Positions 8,503 through 15,859 of a stretch of 59,340 nucleotides of DNA are shown here, piece by piece. Under the pieces are notes generated by a model that saw only the letters and a program-made list of their open reading frames with translations, did not search any database and was not told the DNA's origin. This stretch comes from Caldilineaceae bacterium. Its GTDB lineage: Bacteria; Chloroflexota; Anaerolineae; Caldilineales; Caldilineaceae. A program made the translations under genes and the position numbers. Position 1 is the stretch's first letter. Each line of letters starts with the position of its first letter. The stretch spans positions 1 to 59,340 of the forward strand of contig JACKBA010000041.1 in NCBI GenBank assembly GCA_020634815.1, read 5' to 3'.

Positions 8503-8620
8503 CCGTAATCGCCCCATACGCGCCCTCAGAGCGACGTTAGCAGCAAATCGAACCCATACCAATGCAACCGCTATAAAACCCCGTAGATCGCGCGTATGGG
8601 CCGCCAATGGCGAATCCTAG
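8502..8620. repeat. Cassette-boundary palindromic repeat, copy C
   Basis: Third copy. It starts at the NACHT stop codon with GCCGTAATCGCCCCATACGC, contains GAGCGACGTTAGC, then CGCTATAAAACCCCGTAG and ATCGCGCGTATGGGC. CCCATACGCG on the left and CGCGTATGGG on the right are exact reverse complements. The extreme right end (CGCCAATGGCGAATCC) has diverged from copies A and B. Confidence 0.75.
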
Positions 8621-8697
8621 CGGTGGGGGTGATGTGTGAGTGGTTCTGGGTGTACGATATGGCTCCGACAACGTTGAATCGTGGAAGGAGCACACAT

Positions 8698-8898
8698 ATG
8701 GCGAGGTTTCGGAAGTTTCCACCGGAGAATGCGGCAACATACACCATAAAGGTTACCAAAAATTCGCCCCCAGTGACCGTCCATATCGACCCTGATCCAG
8801 AGGTGGCAGCGCGCAAGGCGGCGGACATGTTCGTCGCCCTAGTCAAGTGCCTTACACGGAAGGATTCGGAGGGCAGTTGCTTAGATGAGCATGTATAG
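8698..8898 (+). CDS. Small hypothetical protein, 66 aa
   Basis: An ATG at 8698 follows GGAAGGAG at 8683-8690 with ideal spacing, which supports real expression. The product (MARFRKFPPENAATYTIKV) has a basic start, a beta-rich half (YTIKVTKNSPPVTVHIDP) and an Ala-rich helix, and no signal peptide. I do not recognise a family. It lies just after repeat copy C, so it would be the third module of the cassette-like run, although no fourth repeat copy follows it. An antitoxin-like or regulator role is conceivable, with no supporting motif. Confidence 0.6.
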   Translation: MARFRKFPPENAATYTIKVTKNSPPVTVHIDPDPEVAARKAADMFVALVKCLTRKDSEGSCLDEHV

Positions 8899-8977
8899 GG
8901 ACACCCCCTATTGTGTTTATATGCTCAAGTAAGCAACTCGTGCGCAACTGTCACGGATTGACAGCGTGTGGTACACT

Positions 8978-9108
8978 ATGGACGACATTGCCCCAGCGAT
9001 GCGGTCAACATCCTGGGGCGTGGCACCGATGAGCGACCATCGGCACGTGCAGAATTCTAGCACATGCGAAAGATGAAGCCCATCGGTTGGCCGGAGGGCT
9101 ATTTTTTT
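8978..9108 (+). ncRNA. Candidate structured small RNA upstream of tRNA-Cys
   Basis: The 344-bp gene-free stretch 8899-9242 holds a run of three hairpins. Hairpin 1: GCCCCAG (8990-8996) with CTGGGGC (9013-9019), extended by GATG/CATC around loop CGGTCAA. Hairpin 2: CCGATG/CATCGG near 9027-9044, flanked by GTG/CAC. Hairpin 3: AGCCC (9077-9081) with GGGCT (9096-9100), inner CGG/CCG, then seven T residues, a good intrinsic terminator. Upstream, CTGTCA (8948-8953) and TGACAG (8959-8964) form an operator-like palindrome and TACACT lies at 8972-8977. No open frame of note is inside. It matches neither SRP RNA nor tmRNA signatures that I know. The remaining bases 9109-9242 show nothing clear. Confidence 0.4.
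9077..9108 (+). terminator. Intrinsic terminator ending the candidate RNA
   Basis: AGCCC AT CGG TTGG CCG GA GGGCT followed by A and seven T residues (9102-9108). The interrupted stem has eight pairs. Confidence 0.65.
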
Positions 9109-9239
9109 GCGCTCAGTTTGCGCGAATCCCCTACCGGCAAAAGCATCGAAGACGATTGAGGACTTAGCGGAATCAGGGAATCCGCGGTCTACAACATCTA
9201 GTAGGCGACAAGGCCGACCACGCTACAGGTTGTGCTTTT

Positions 9240-9316
<77 letters not shown>

Positions 9317-9361
9317 GCAGGTATATACGTGGACGAGCTTCCGACTCGCTCCGTTTGCGGC

Positions 9362-9391
9362 AAAACCGTCTCCCTGTTCGAGACGGTTTTT
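9362..9391 (+). terminator. Rho-independent terminator after tRNA-Cys
   Basis: AAAACCGTCTC (9362-9372), loop CCTGTTC, GAGACGGTTTT (9380-9390) and a further T; an eleven-pair perfect stem placed 48 bp after the tRNA and 16 bp before the next gene. Confidence 0.85.
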
Positions 9392-9407
9392 CTATGGTAG
9401 ATCACCC

Positions 9408-9776
9408 ATGGCCAAACCAACCCACCAGGACGAAATCCTCTACTGCGCCCGCTGCGGAATCTCCTTTGTGTGGAGCCGCGAGGAGCAGGAACTGCACGAC
9501 GCCGCCCAGCCGCTGCATTGCCCGGCCTGCCGCCGTTTGCTGCCGGAGTCCGGGCGCGAGCGCGGGTTGGTCAAGTGGTATGACCGCAAGAAGCACTACG
9601 GCTTCATCGTACGCGCCGGCCAGCCTGACATCTATGTGCATCGCACCTCCTTCGACAGCCGCCGCCTGCCCCGCCCGGGTGACCTGGTCGAGTTTGGTGT
9701 GGAGGAGAGCAACCGCGGGCCGGTGGCAAAGGCCGTCGTCGTGATCGAGCCGGCGGCCGCCACGGGCGCAGCGTGA
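9408..9776 (+). CDS. Zinc-ribbon/cold-shock domain protein
   Basis: 122 residues. The N-terminal ~45 residues hold two CxxC pairs (CARC at 13-16 and CPAC at 38-41), a treble-clef or ribbon zinc site. The C-terminal half is a cold-shock (CSD) beta-barrel: GLVKWYDRKKHYGFI carries the RNP1-like KxYGFI, followed by IYVHRTSF (RNP2-like) and GDLVEFGVEE. CSD proteins bind single-stranded RNA or DNA and act as RNA chaperones in the cytoplasm; the zinc ribbon is an addition to the usual ~67-aa CspA form and is known from several environmental lineages. It starts 17 bp after a terminator and is followed by another at 9819, so it is probably monocistronic. Confidence 0.9.
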   Translation: MAKPTHQDEILYCARCGISFVWSREEQELHDAAQPLHCPACRRLLPESGRERGLVKWYDRKKHYGFIVRAGQPDIYVHRTSFDSRRLPRPGDLVEFGVEESNRGPVAKAVVVIEPAAATGAA

Positions 9777-9818
9777 GCGCCTGAGTCTCAGCCAGAACAA
9801 CCGAACAGACTGCCTTCG

Positions 9819-9853
9819 ACCTGGGATTGCATGAGCTTCCCAGGTTTCTCTTT
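9819..9853 (+). terminator. Rho-independent terminator of the cold-shock gene
   Basis: ACCTGGGA (9819-9826) pairs with TCCCAGGT (9838-9845), followed by TTCTCTTT. Confidence 0.7.
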
Positions 9854-9942
9854 GTCGTGAGGAAGACGCCGCGACGATCGCCCGCTATGCTGTAGCCAAC
9901 GGGTACGATTGAGAGAATCAAGTTCTGAAGGAGAAGAAACCC

Positions 9943-10446
9943 ATGGCCACCGCAATTTCCATCAAGCACTTCACCGGCACCCGCAGCAGGGTCGCCGCCA
10001 TCATCGATGCGCTGACCCAGCCGTTTGCCCGCAACCACACGGAGCCGGCGCCGGTCGCCCGCCCGCAGCCGGCGCAGCTCCTGTCGGTCGAAACGCACGC
10101 CGCCCCCAACGGCATCACGACGCTCTGCCTCAGCGGTGAGTTGACCCACAAGAGCACCGCCACCTTCGCCGACACGGCCCGCGCCGCCTACGCCGCCGGC
10201 GCCACCGCCCTGGTGGTCGACCTCGCCGGCGTGAGCAAGCTGAGCGTGGCCGGGCTTCTGGCTCTGCACAATGCCGCCCGCCTCGTGGCCGGGGACCCGC
10301 TGCTCGACCCGGACGACGGCTGGTCCGCCCTGCGCGCAATGCAGGCCGGCACGATCGCCGTCAACGGGCCGTACCTGCGTCTGGCCAATGTGCCGCCGGC
10401 CGTCGAGCCGTTTCTCCGTGCCAACGGTGTGGCCGTCCGCGACTGA
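9943..10446 (+). CDS. STAS-domain protein (anti-sigma factor antagonist-like)
   Basis: 167 residues with AAGGAGAAG ideally spaced before the ATG. The first ~45 residues are a variable, Pro/Ala-rich lead. From ~48 to the end is a STAS fold: a beta strand GITTLCLSGELT, helix ATFADTARAAYAAGA, core strand TALVVDLAGVSKLSVAGLLA, helix LHNAARLVAG and a final strand and helix around PYLRLANVPPAVEPFL. In SpoIIAA-type proteins a Ser after the VDLxxV strand is phosphorylated by a kinase; S84/S86 of SKLSVAG are in this position. Such proteins regulate anti-sigma kinases or transporters. No partner kinase is adjacent, although a Ser/Thr kinase lies at 21582. Confidence 0.75.
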   Translation: MATAISIKHFTGTRSRVAAIIDALTQPFARNHTEPAPVARPQPAQLLSVETHAAPNGITTLCLSGELTHKSTATFADTARAAYAAGATALVVDLAGVSKLSVAGLLALHNAARLVAGDPLLDPDDGWSALRAMQAGTIAVNGPYLRLANVPPAVEPFLRANGVAVRD

Positions 10447-10519
10447 CGTGCAGTAGCGGGTTGGAGATCCTGTACCGGGCCAATCCCGCGGGTCCGGTGC
10501 GGGATGCCCAAAATCGAGA

Positions 10520-10548
10520 TTGACAGCGCCCCGTCGCTTCTGTATACT
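10520..10548 (+). promoter_or_regulatory. Near-perfect sigma70 promoter
   Basis: TTGACA (10520-10525), exactly 17 bp, TATACT (10543-10548). Five of six and six of six consensus matches make this the strongest promoter in the window. Transcription would start near 10555 and run into the 20-codon ORF and toward the ABC exporter genes. Confidence 0.8.
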
Positions 10549-10611
10549 CGCCATCATCTGCCAGTGGGCAGGCGAACAGCGTGCAACTGAATTCCAGGAG
10601 AACCCCACACC

Positions 10612-10674
10612 ATGCCAGTCTTCACCACCACTCGTTTCGTGCGCTGCACCGTCGTCGGTGTGGGCACCGCCTAG
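10612..10674 (+). CDS. 20-codon ORF downstream of a strong promoter (leader peptide or small peptide)
   Basis: ATG at 10612, stop TAG at 10672, product MPVFTTTRFVRCTVVGVGTA. AGGAGAA at 10596-10602 is a good ribosome binding site, and a consensus promoter lies 64 bp upstream. The peptide is hydrophobic with two Arg, one Cys and four Thr. No family can be assigned at this length. It lies about 375 bp ahead of a two-gene ABC exporter. It could be a regulatory leader peptide, an exported peptide or a chance frame. Confidence 0.4.
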   Translation: MPVFTTTRFVRCTVVGVGTA

Positions 10675-11050
10675 GCAGGTGCCCGCGATCCAGCGAACCA
10701 TCCGTCCGTCCTAACCGATTGAGCGGCCGCAACGCCCAGACGTGCAGGAGGAGGCATCGCCTTGCTCCGTTTTTGCGCGCCTGGCATGGCCGGCAAAACA
10801 TGTCGAACCAAAGAGTGCGCGGAGAGGCGCAGAGAGGGTCTCTCAGAGAAACTCGATACATCCTGGCCGATCGAACTTGACCTTGTCCGCCATGAACGGC
10901 GAAGCGAGGCGCTTGAATCGACGCTCCGTGCATCTCTGTGCTCTCGGTGGTGAAACAATCGGTTGGCAGGTCGGACAGTCTCCTGGTTGAACCGGCCGGG
11001 GCAGCCCGCTGTCTTGGTTTTCAGCAATCGCATCATCAGGAGACAACCCT
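10675..11050. other. 376-bp leader region before the ABC exporter with degenerate CGCAGAG repeat
   Basis: No confident gene. AGGAGGAGG at 10745-10753 precedes an in-frame TTG at 10762 that opens a 63-codon, Cys-rich frame (ends 10953), but that frame overlaps a degenerate member of the CGCAGAG inverted-repeat family: GCGCGGAGAGGCGCAGAGAG near 10812 and CCGTGCATCTCTGTGCTCTC near 10923, so coding is doubtful. AGGAGAC precedes the ATG at 11051. Confidence 0.5.
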
Positions 11051-12868
11051 ATGCAGTTGCCACTGGCCGGCCACCGTCATGTGCTCGGCGTCTACCTGCG
11101 ACCCCAATGGGGCCGCGTGCTGCTGCTTGCGCTGCTCATTCTGCTGAGCATCGGCTTGCAGTTGGTCAACCCGCAGATCATCCGCTATTTCATCGACGCC
11201 ACGCAGCAGGCCGGCGCCTCGCCCGCCATCGTGGCGGCTGCGTTGCTCTACCTGCTGGTGGGGCTGGCGCAGCACGGTGCGGCGCTGGCCACCGTCGCGC
11301 TGAGCCTCGACGTGGGCTGGCGCGCCACCAACGCGCTGCGCGCCGACCTGCTGCGCCACGTGCTCGGGCTGGACATGACCTTTCACAAAGCGTACACGCC
11401 CGGCGCACTCATCGAGCGCGTCGACGGCGACGTCAGCGCGCTGGGCGACTTCTTTGCCCAGTTCCTCGTGCGCGTCGCCGCCAACGTGCTGCTTATTGCG
11501 GCCATCCTCGTCATCGTCCTGCGCACCAACGCTCTGGCCGGCGCCGCGCTGCTCGTCTACACGGTGCTGACCGTGATCGTGCTCGTCTTCGTGCAGCGCA
11601 TCGGCGTTGTGCGTTGGAACGCCGCGCGCGAGGCATGGAGCGACCAGATGGGATTCATCGAGGAGCACTACGCCGGCGCCGAGGATCTGCGCGGCGTGGG
11701 CGCGGAACCGTACGTGCTCTACCGTCTCTTTGGCTACATGCGCGCGCTCACCGAGCAGGCGCGCAGCGGGTGGATGGCGCAGGCACTCGGCTATGCGCTG
11801 ACCAACTTTCTCTACGTCGCCGGCTACGCGCTGGGGCTGGCGCTGGGCGCCTGGCTCTACACGCAGGGCCAGGTCACCATCGGCACGGCGTTCGTGCTGG
11901 TCTACTACGTGGGCATGCTCGCCGACCCGCTGGAAGCCCTGCGCGGCCAGGGCGAAATCCTGCAACAGGCGACGGTCGGCGTGCGACGCGTCGGCTCTCT
12001 GCTAAACCAGCAGTCGCAGATCGCCACAGCCGGCACGCGCACCCTCCCAGACGGCCCCCTCACGGTAGAAGTGGACACCGTCACCTTCACCTACACCGAC
12101 ACATCCCCCCAATCCCCCACCACCCCAATCCCCCAACACCTCACCCCCTCACCCCCTCATCCCCTCATCCCCTCATCCCCCCACCTCGACACCCTTTCCT
12201 TCACCCTCCCCGCCGGCCGCACCCTCGGTGTCCTTGGCCGCACCGGTTCCGGCAAGACGACGCTGACGCGGCTGCTCTACCGTCTCTACGACCCCGACGA
12301 CGGCACGATCCGGCTGGACGGCGTCGACCTGCGCGCGGTGGCGCACGACGAATTGCGCCGCCGTGTGGGCGTGGTGACGCAGGATGTGCAGTTGTTCCAC
12401 GCCACGCTGCGCGACAACATCACCTTCTTCGACCCGCAGATCGACGACGCGGCCATCGAGGCGGCGCTTGCCGAACTCGGGCTGCTCGACTGGGTGCGCG
12501 CCATGCCCGACGGGCTGGATACCATGCTGGCCTCGGGCGGGCACGGATTCTCGGCGGGCGAGGCGCAGTTGCTGGCCTTCACGCGCCTGCTCCTGCGCGA
12601 CCCTGGCCTGGTCATCCTCGACGAGGCGGCGTCGCGGCTGGATCCCGTCACCGAGCGGCGGCTGGAGGGGGCCATCGACCGCCTGCTGGACAATCGCACC
12701 GCGGTCATTGTGGCGCACCGGCTACACACCGTGCAGCGCGCCGACGACATCCTCATCCTGGAGAACGGCGCCATCGTCGAATATGGGGCGCGGCGCGTGC
12801 TTGCCGCCGACCCGAGCTCGCGCTTTGCCCGGCTGTTGCAGAGCGGCCTGGAGGAGGTGCTGGCATGA
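11051..12868 (+). CDS. ABC exporter half-transporter, subunit 1 (degenerate signature)
   Basis: 605 residues: six membrane helices in an ABC type-1 exporter domain (about 20-320), then the nucleotide-binding domain with Walker A GRTGSGKTT (396-404), Q-loop in VVTQD, Walker B LVILDEAAS with catalytic E525, and H-loop VAHRL. The signature loop is degenerate: GFSAGEAQ instead of LSGGQ. A Pro/Ser-rich low-complexity insert (about 351-379) lies at the first strands of the nucleotide-binding domain. AGGAGAC is positioned before the ATG. The stop overlaps the start of the next gene by ATGA, so the two are translationally coupled. Together they form an asymmetric heterodimeric exporter of the TM287/288, TmrAB or BmrCD kind; the substrate is unknown, but lipids, drugs or peptides are usual. 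Confidence 0.92.
   Translation: MQLPLAGHRHVLGVYLRPQWGRVLLLALLILLSIGLQLVNPQIIRYFIDATQQAGASPAIVAAALLYLLVGLAQHGAALATVALSLDVGWRATNALRADLLRHVLGLDMTFHKAYTPGALIERVDGDVSALGDFFAQFLVRVAANVLLIAAILVIVLRTNALAGAALLVYTVLTVIVLVFVQRIGVVRWNAAREAWSDQMGFIEEHYAGAEDLRGVGAEPYVLYRLFGYMRALTEQARSGWMAQALGYALTNFLYVAGYALGLALGAWLYTQGQVTIGTAFVLVYYVGMLADPLEALRGQGEILQQATVGVRRVGSLLNQQSQIATAGTRTLPDGPLTVEVDTVTFTYTDTSPQSPTTPIPQHLTPSPPHPLIPSSPHLDTLSFTLPAGRTLGVLGRTGSGKTTLTRLLYRLYDPDDGTIRLDGVDLRAVAHDELRRRVGVVTQDVQLFHATLRDNITFFDPQIDDAAIEAALAELGLLDWVRAMPDGLDTMLASGGHGFSAGEAQLLAFTRLLLRDPGLVILDEAASRLDPVTERRLEGAIDRLLDNRTAVIVAHRLHTVQRADDILILENGAIVEYGARRVLAADPSSRFARLLQSGLEEVLA
12103..12186 (+). repeat. In-frame low-complexity insertion in the ABC ATPase domain
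   Basis: A C-rich run of CCCTCATCC-type units encodes PSPPHPLIPSSPH and similar. The same phrase occurs in the opposite orientation at 14638-14656 and 19758-19776. Confidence 0.75.
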
Positions 12869-14637
12869 ATACCTGGTGGTTTGTGTGGCGTCTCATTCGC
12901 TACGCGCCGGGACTCTTCCTTGTGCAATCCGTCCTGCAAATCTTTTTCCTGGCCGTGCGCGTCGTGCCGGGGCTCATCGAGAAGGCGATCTTCGACAGTA
13001 TCACGGGCGCGGCGCCGGCCACCGTGAGCGTGGCCGCGCTGATTGCACTCTACGTCTCCATCGGCCTGGCGCGCATGGTGGCGGCCTACGGCGAGACGTG
13101 GGCGGGGCGCACCTTCCGCTACCGCGTGGGCGCGTTGCTCCGGCACAACTTGCTTGCCGCGCACCTACGCCGGCCGGGTGCGCTGGCGCCGCCGGTCGCA
13201 CCGGGCGAGGCGGTCAACCGCTATCGCGACGACGTGGCCGAGGTGGCGGACTTCCCGCTCTGGCTGCCCGACGTCGTGGGCAACGTGCTGGCCTTCGTCG
13301 TCGCCGTCGTCATCATGGCGCGCATCAACCTGCCCATCACGCTTTTCGTCTTTCTGCCGCTGGTGCTGGCTTTTGCGGCCGGGCGCGCGGCGTGGGGGCG
13401 CTTCCTGGCGTATGGCCATCGCGCCGGGCGCTCGGCCGACGCGGTGGTGGGCTTTCTTGACGAACTCTTCACGGCGGTGCAGGCGGTGAAAATCGCCGGC
13501 GCGGCTGGCCCCGTCGTCGCGCACTTCGATGCGCTGGGGGCGCAGCGCCGCCACGATGCCGTGCGCCTGGGCATGCTCGAAGAGACGCTCGACACCATGT
13601 CACGCGTGGCGGTGACCTTTGGCGTGGGCGTGATGCTGCTGCTGGCCGGCCAAGCCATGGCTGCCGGCAGCTTCACCGTGGGCGACTTTGCGCTCTTTGT
13701 CTACTTCCTGTGGTTCACCACCGACCTGCCCGGCTACCTGGGCGTGTTCCTGGGCGACATCAAGCAGCAGGACGTGGCCGTCGAGCGCCTGACCGCCCTC
13801 ATCCCCGACGCAGCGCCGCAGACGCTGGCCGAGCATCACCCCGTCTACCAGAAGGAGCCGGCGCCGCTACCGGCTGTCCCGGTTCGTTCGCCGGCCGACC
13901 GCCTGGATCTGCTGGAAGTTGACGGGCTGACGGCCATCTTCGCCAGCAGCGGCCGCGGCGTGCGCGACGTCTCGCTGCGCGTGCCGCGCGGCGCCTTCGT
14001 CGTCATCACCGGGCAGATCGGTGCGGGTAAGTCGACGCTGCTGCGCGCACTGCTCGGCTTGCTGCCGCACGACGGTGGCGCGATCCGTTGGAACGGGCAG
14101 CCGGTAGCGGACGCGGCGACGTGGTTCCAGCCGCCACGCTGCGCGTACACACCGCAGGTGCCGCGCCTCTTCTCGACGACGCTGCGCGACAACATCCTGC
14201 TCGGCCTGCCGGAAAATGGGTTCAACCTGGACGATGCCGTGCAGCGTGCCGTGCTGGCGCCGGACATCGTCACGCTCGACCGCGGGCTGGAGACGGTGGT
14301 GGGGCCGCGTGGCGTGCGCCTGTCGGGCGGGCAGGTGCAGCGCGCGGCCGCGGCGCGCATGCTCGTGCGCGGGCCGGAACTGCTCGTGTGCGACGATCTC
14401 TCCTCGGCGCTCGATGTGGAGACGGAGCGCCAGCTCTGGGCGCGCGTGGCCGGCGCGCCAGGCAAGCGCACTGCCACCCTCCTCGTCGTCTCGCACCGGC
14501 GCCCGGTGCTGCGCCTGGCCGACCATGTCGTCGTGTTGCGCGAGGGCCGCATCGACGCGCAGGGCACGCTGGACGATCTGCTGATCACCTCGGCGGAGAT
14601 GCAGCGGCTGTGGGATGATGAGGGAGTGAAGAAGTGA
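12865..14637 (+). CDS. ABC exporter half-transporter, subunit 2 (Walker B Asp variant)
   Basis: 590 residues starting at the ATG in the ATGA overlap (12865). The membrane domain spans about 10-320, the ATPase from ~355. Walker A GQIGAGKST begins at 383, the signature is canonical LSGGQVQRA (486), but Walker B reads LLVCDDLSSALD with D511 where the catalytic Glu is expected; the switch histidine is in VVSHRR. In asymmetric exporters the Asp-bearing Walker B subunit faces the degenerate signature of its partner to give one inactive and one active ATP site, which is exactly the pairing seen with subunit 1. The C-terminal DDEGVKK and stop run directly into a GGGGATGA repeat, so the tail may have been altered by repeat invasion. 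A long frame reading upstream through the first gene in this phase is not coding. Confidence 0.92.
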   Translation: MNTWWFVWRLIRYAPGLFLVQSVLQIFFLAVRVVPGLIEKAIFDSITGAAPATVSVAALIALYVSIGLARMVAAYGETWAGRTFRYRVGALLRHNLLAAHLRRPGALAPPVAPGEAVNRYRDDVAEVADFPLWLPDVVGNVLAFVVAVVIMARINLPITLFVFLPLVLAFAAGRAAWGRFLAYGHRAGRSADAVVGFLDELFTAVQAVKIAGAAGPVVAHFDALGAQRRHDAVRLGMLEETLDTMSRVAVTFGVGVMLLLAGQAMAAGSFTVGDFALFVYFLWFTTDLPGYLGVFLGDIKQQDVAVERLTALIPDAAPQTLAEHHPVYQKEPAPLPAVPVRSPADRLDLLEVDGLTAIFASSGRGVRDVSLRVPRGAFVVITGQIGAGKSTLLRALLGLLPHDGGAIRWNGQPVADAATWFQPPRCAYTPQVPRLFSTTLRDNILLGLPENGFNLDDAVQRAVLAPDIVTLDRGLETVVGPRGVRLSGGQVQRAAAARMLVRGPELLVCDDLSSALDVETERQLWARVAGAPGKRTATLLVVSHRRPVLRLADHVVVLREGRIDAQGTLDDLLITSAEMQRLWDDEGVKK

Positions 14638-14700
14638 GGGGATGAGGGGATGAGGGTGTGTGTGACGTGTGACGTTTGACGTTTGACGTGTGACGTTTTT
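14638..14700 (+). repeat. Low-complexity repeats after the exporter operon
   Basis: GGGGATGAGGGGATGAGGG (14638-14656) is followed by a TGACGTGTGACG and TGACGTTTGACG tandem (14662-14696), both phrase-like repeats with no coding potential. Confidence 0.75.
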
Positions 14701-14775
14701 TACCCACCCTTCAGTCCGCCAGCACGCCGACAGGAAATCGGACAAAAGTCGGATGTTGTCGCCGGCCTGTTTGGC

Positions 14776-14857
14776 TATACTAAGGGTGTCTCGTGTGATG
14801 GTTCACTATGTTCGGAGGGAGGGATCGTGTCCGCACCACGGTCCCTCCTTCATTTCC
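14776..14857 (+). ncRNA. Short RNA unit 1: TATACT box to terminator hairpin
   Basis: TATACT at 14776-14781 has no good -35 partner. The unit ends with GGAGGGATCGTG (14818-14829), loop TCCGCAC, CACGGTCCCTCC (14837-14848) and TTCATTT. A similar unit follows at 14982. The 493-bp spacer 14638-15130 otherwise has no gene. It may be a small RNA or simply a terminator. Confidence 0.35.
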
Positions 14858-14981
14858 CAAGCAAATCATATGTTGCAGACGCGCCGCTCATTCCGCGCTT
14901 CGGACAAAGACCGTGATCGGCATCCATGACCGACGATCGCAGGTCAGCCAATTGGCGGATGTGTCGCACGGCTGCTTTTGC

Positions 14982-15065
14982 TATGATGAGAATGCCTGCA
15001 ACGACGGGCATCATAACAACCTCATAGGGGGATCGTGGCCGCACACACGATCCCCCCTCCTTTTT
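14982..15065 (+). ncRNA. Short RNA unit 2: extended -10 to terminator hairpin
   Basis: TGCTATGAT (14979-14987) is an extended -10. GGGGGATCGTG (15027-15037), loop GCCGCACA, CACGATCCCCC (15046-15056) is a perfect 11-bp stem followed by CTCCTTTTT. Stem and CCGCAC-containing loop resemble unit 1, so the two look like paralogous elements placed in tandem ahead of the kinase-like gene. Confidence 0.4.
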
Positions 15066-15130
15066 GTGGGGCTGGAGAACGAATCCTCTCCCCTCCAATG
15101 ACCTGAACAAGACATACCGAGGTGTACCCC

Positions 15131-15829
15131 ATGAGCCAACGTCGCATATCTCCCGAAAGTGGCGATGCAGCATTCGCCCTGGTCGAGGCAACCACGGCCC
15201 AGGTAACGCGCTTCCTGGCCGCTCACATCGCCGAACGCGCGGCCAATGGGCTGGGCGGCATTGCCTTCCTGACCGGCCCGACGCGCGCGGGCAAGAGCCT
15301 GGTGGGGATTCGTCTGGCCAAAGCGCTGCGCCGGCGCAGCTTGCCGGTGGCCATCGCGCTGCCGGCCGTCGTGCGCGAGGACATCGTGCCGGGGCGCATC
15401 GTCTCCGCCCAGGGCCGGCGCAGCATTGCACACCGCTTTGGCGACAGCGGGGCCATTCAGAAGATTTTCGAGCGGGCCGGCGTTGTGATCATCGACGAGG
15501 TACAGTTCACCCCCGAGCCGTTGTGGGAGAGCGTTGAGGCAGCCGTGCGCGACCACGCCGCACGCGGTGGTTGGAGCGTACTGCTCGGTATGTTGTATGC
15601 CAGCGACCGCACGACCTTCCCGTTGAGTGCGCGGCTGCGCGCCCACGCCACCGTCGCCATCGCCCTGACCGCCGTCTGCGCCGTGTGCGGCCGGCCGAAC
15701 GCGATCTACTCGCAGCGGCTGCTGCATGGAAAACCGGCGCCGGCTACCTTGCCCTTCCTGCTCGGACCCTCTGACGCCATCACCTACGAGCCGCGCTGTA
15801 CAGCGTGTCACATTCTCGATGGGGGATAG
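15131..15829 (+). CDS. Thymidine kinase-like P-loop protein
   Basis: 232 residues from the ATG at 15131, with GAGGTG 7-8 nt upstream; an in-frame GTG three codons earlier overlaps that site. P-loop GPTRAGKS (about 52-59), Walker B/catalytic VIIDEVQF, and a C-terminal zinc-ribbon lasso with CAVCGRPNAIYSQRL and RCTACH match the order and spacing of type II thymidine kinases (GPMxSGKT, DExQF, CxxCGxxAxxTxR, CRxC). Those enzymes phosphorylate thymidine in nucleoside salvage. The P-loop differs from the usual GPMFSGKT and the protein is ~35 residues longer than standard, so substrate specificity is uncertain. A convergent nucleoside phosphorylase follows, which agrees with a salvage role. Confidence 0.75.
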   Translation: MSQRRISPESGDAAFALVEATTAQVTRFLAAHIAERAANGLGGIAFLTGPTRAGKSLVGIRLAKALRRRSLPVAIALPAVVREDIVPGRIVSAQGRRSIAHRFGDSGAIQKIFERAGVVIIDEVQFTPEPLWESVEAAVRDHAARGGWSVLLGMLYASDRTTFPLSARLRAHATVAIALTAVCAVCGRPNAIYSQRLLHGKPAPATLPFLLGPSDAITYEPRCTACHILDGG

Positions 15830-15859
15830 ATCGGGCACGGGCCCGCGTCTCCGCCGCGG

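Noticed and set aside
5590..8620. Calling the palindromes integron attC sites
   Set aside because: Outer boxes do not match GTTRRRY/RYYYAAC, and the integrase at 1-900 lacks integron-integrase features that I can see.
8958..8977. TTGACA with TACACT as a promoter
   Set aside because: The spacer is only 8 bp, too short for sigma70; TTGACA is better read as half of a palindrome.
8960..9108. SRP RNA, 6S RNA or tmRNA
   Set aside because: The GGAAGCAGC-type SRP motif and tmRNA or 6S hallmarks are absent.
10963..12864. Continuous frame running upstream from the second ABC gene
   Set aside because: The first ABC gene with all its motifs occupies this DNA in another frame; the upstream product is low-complexity Arg/Ala.
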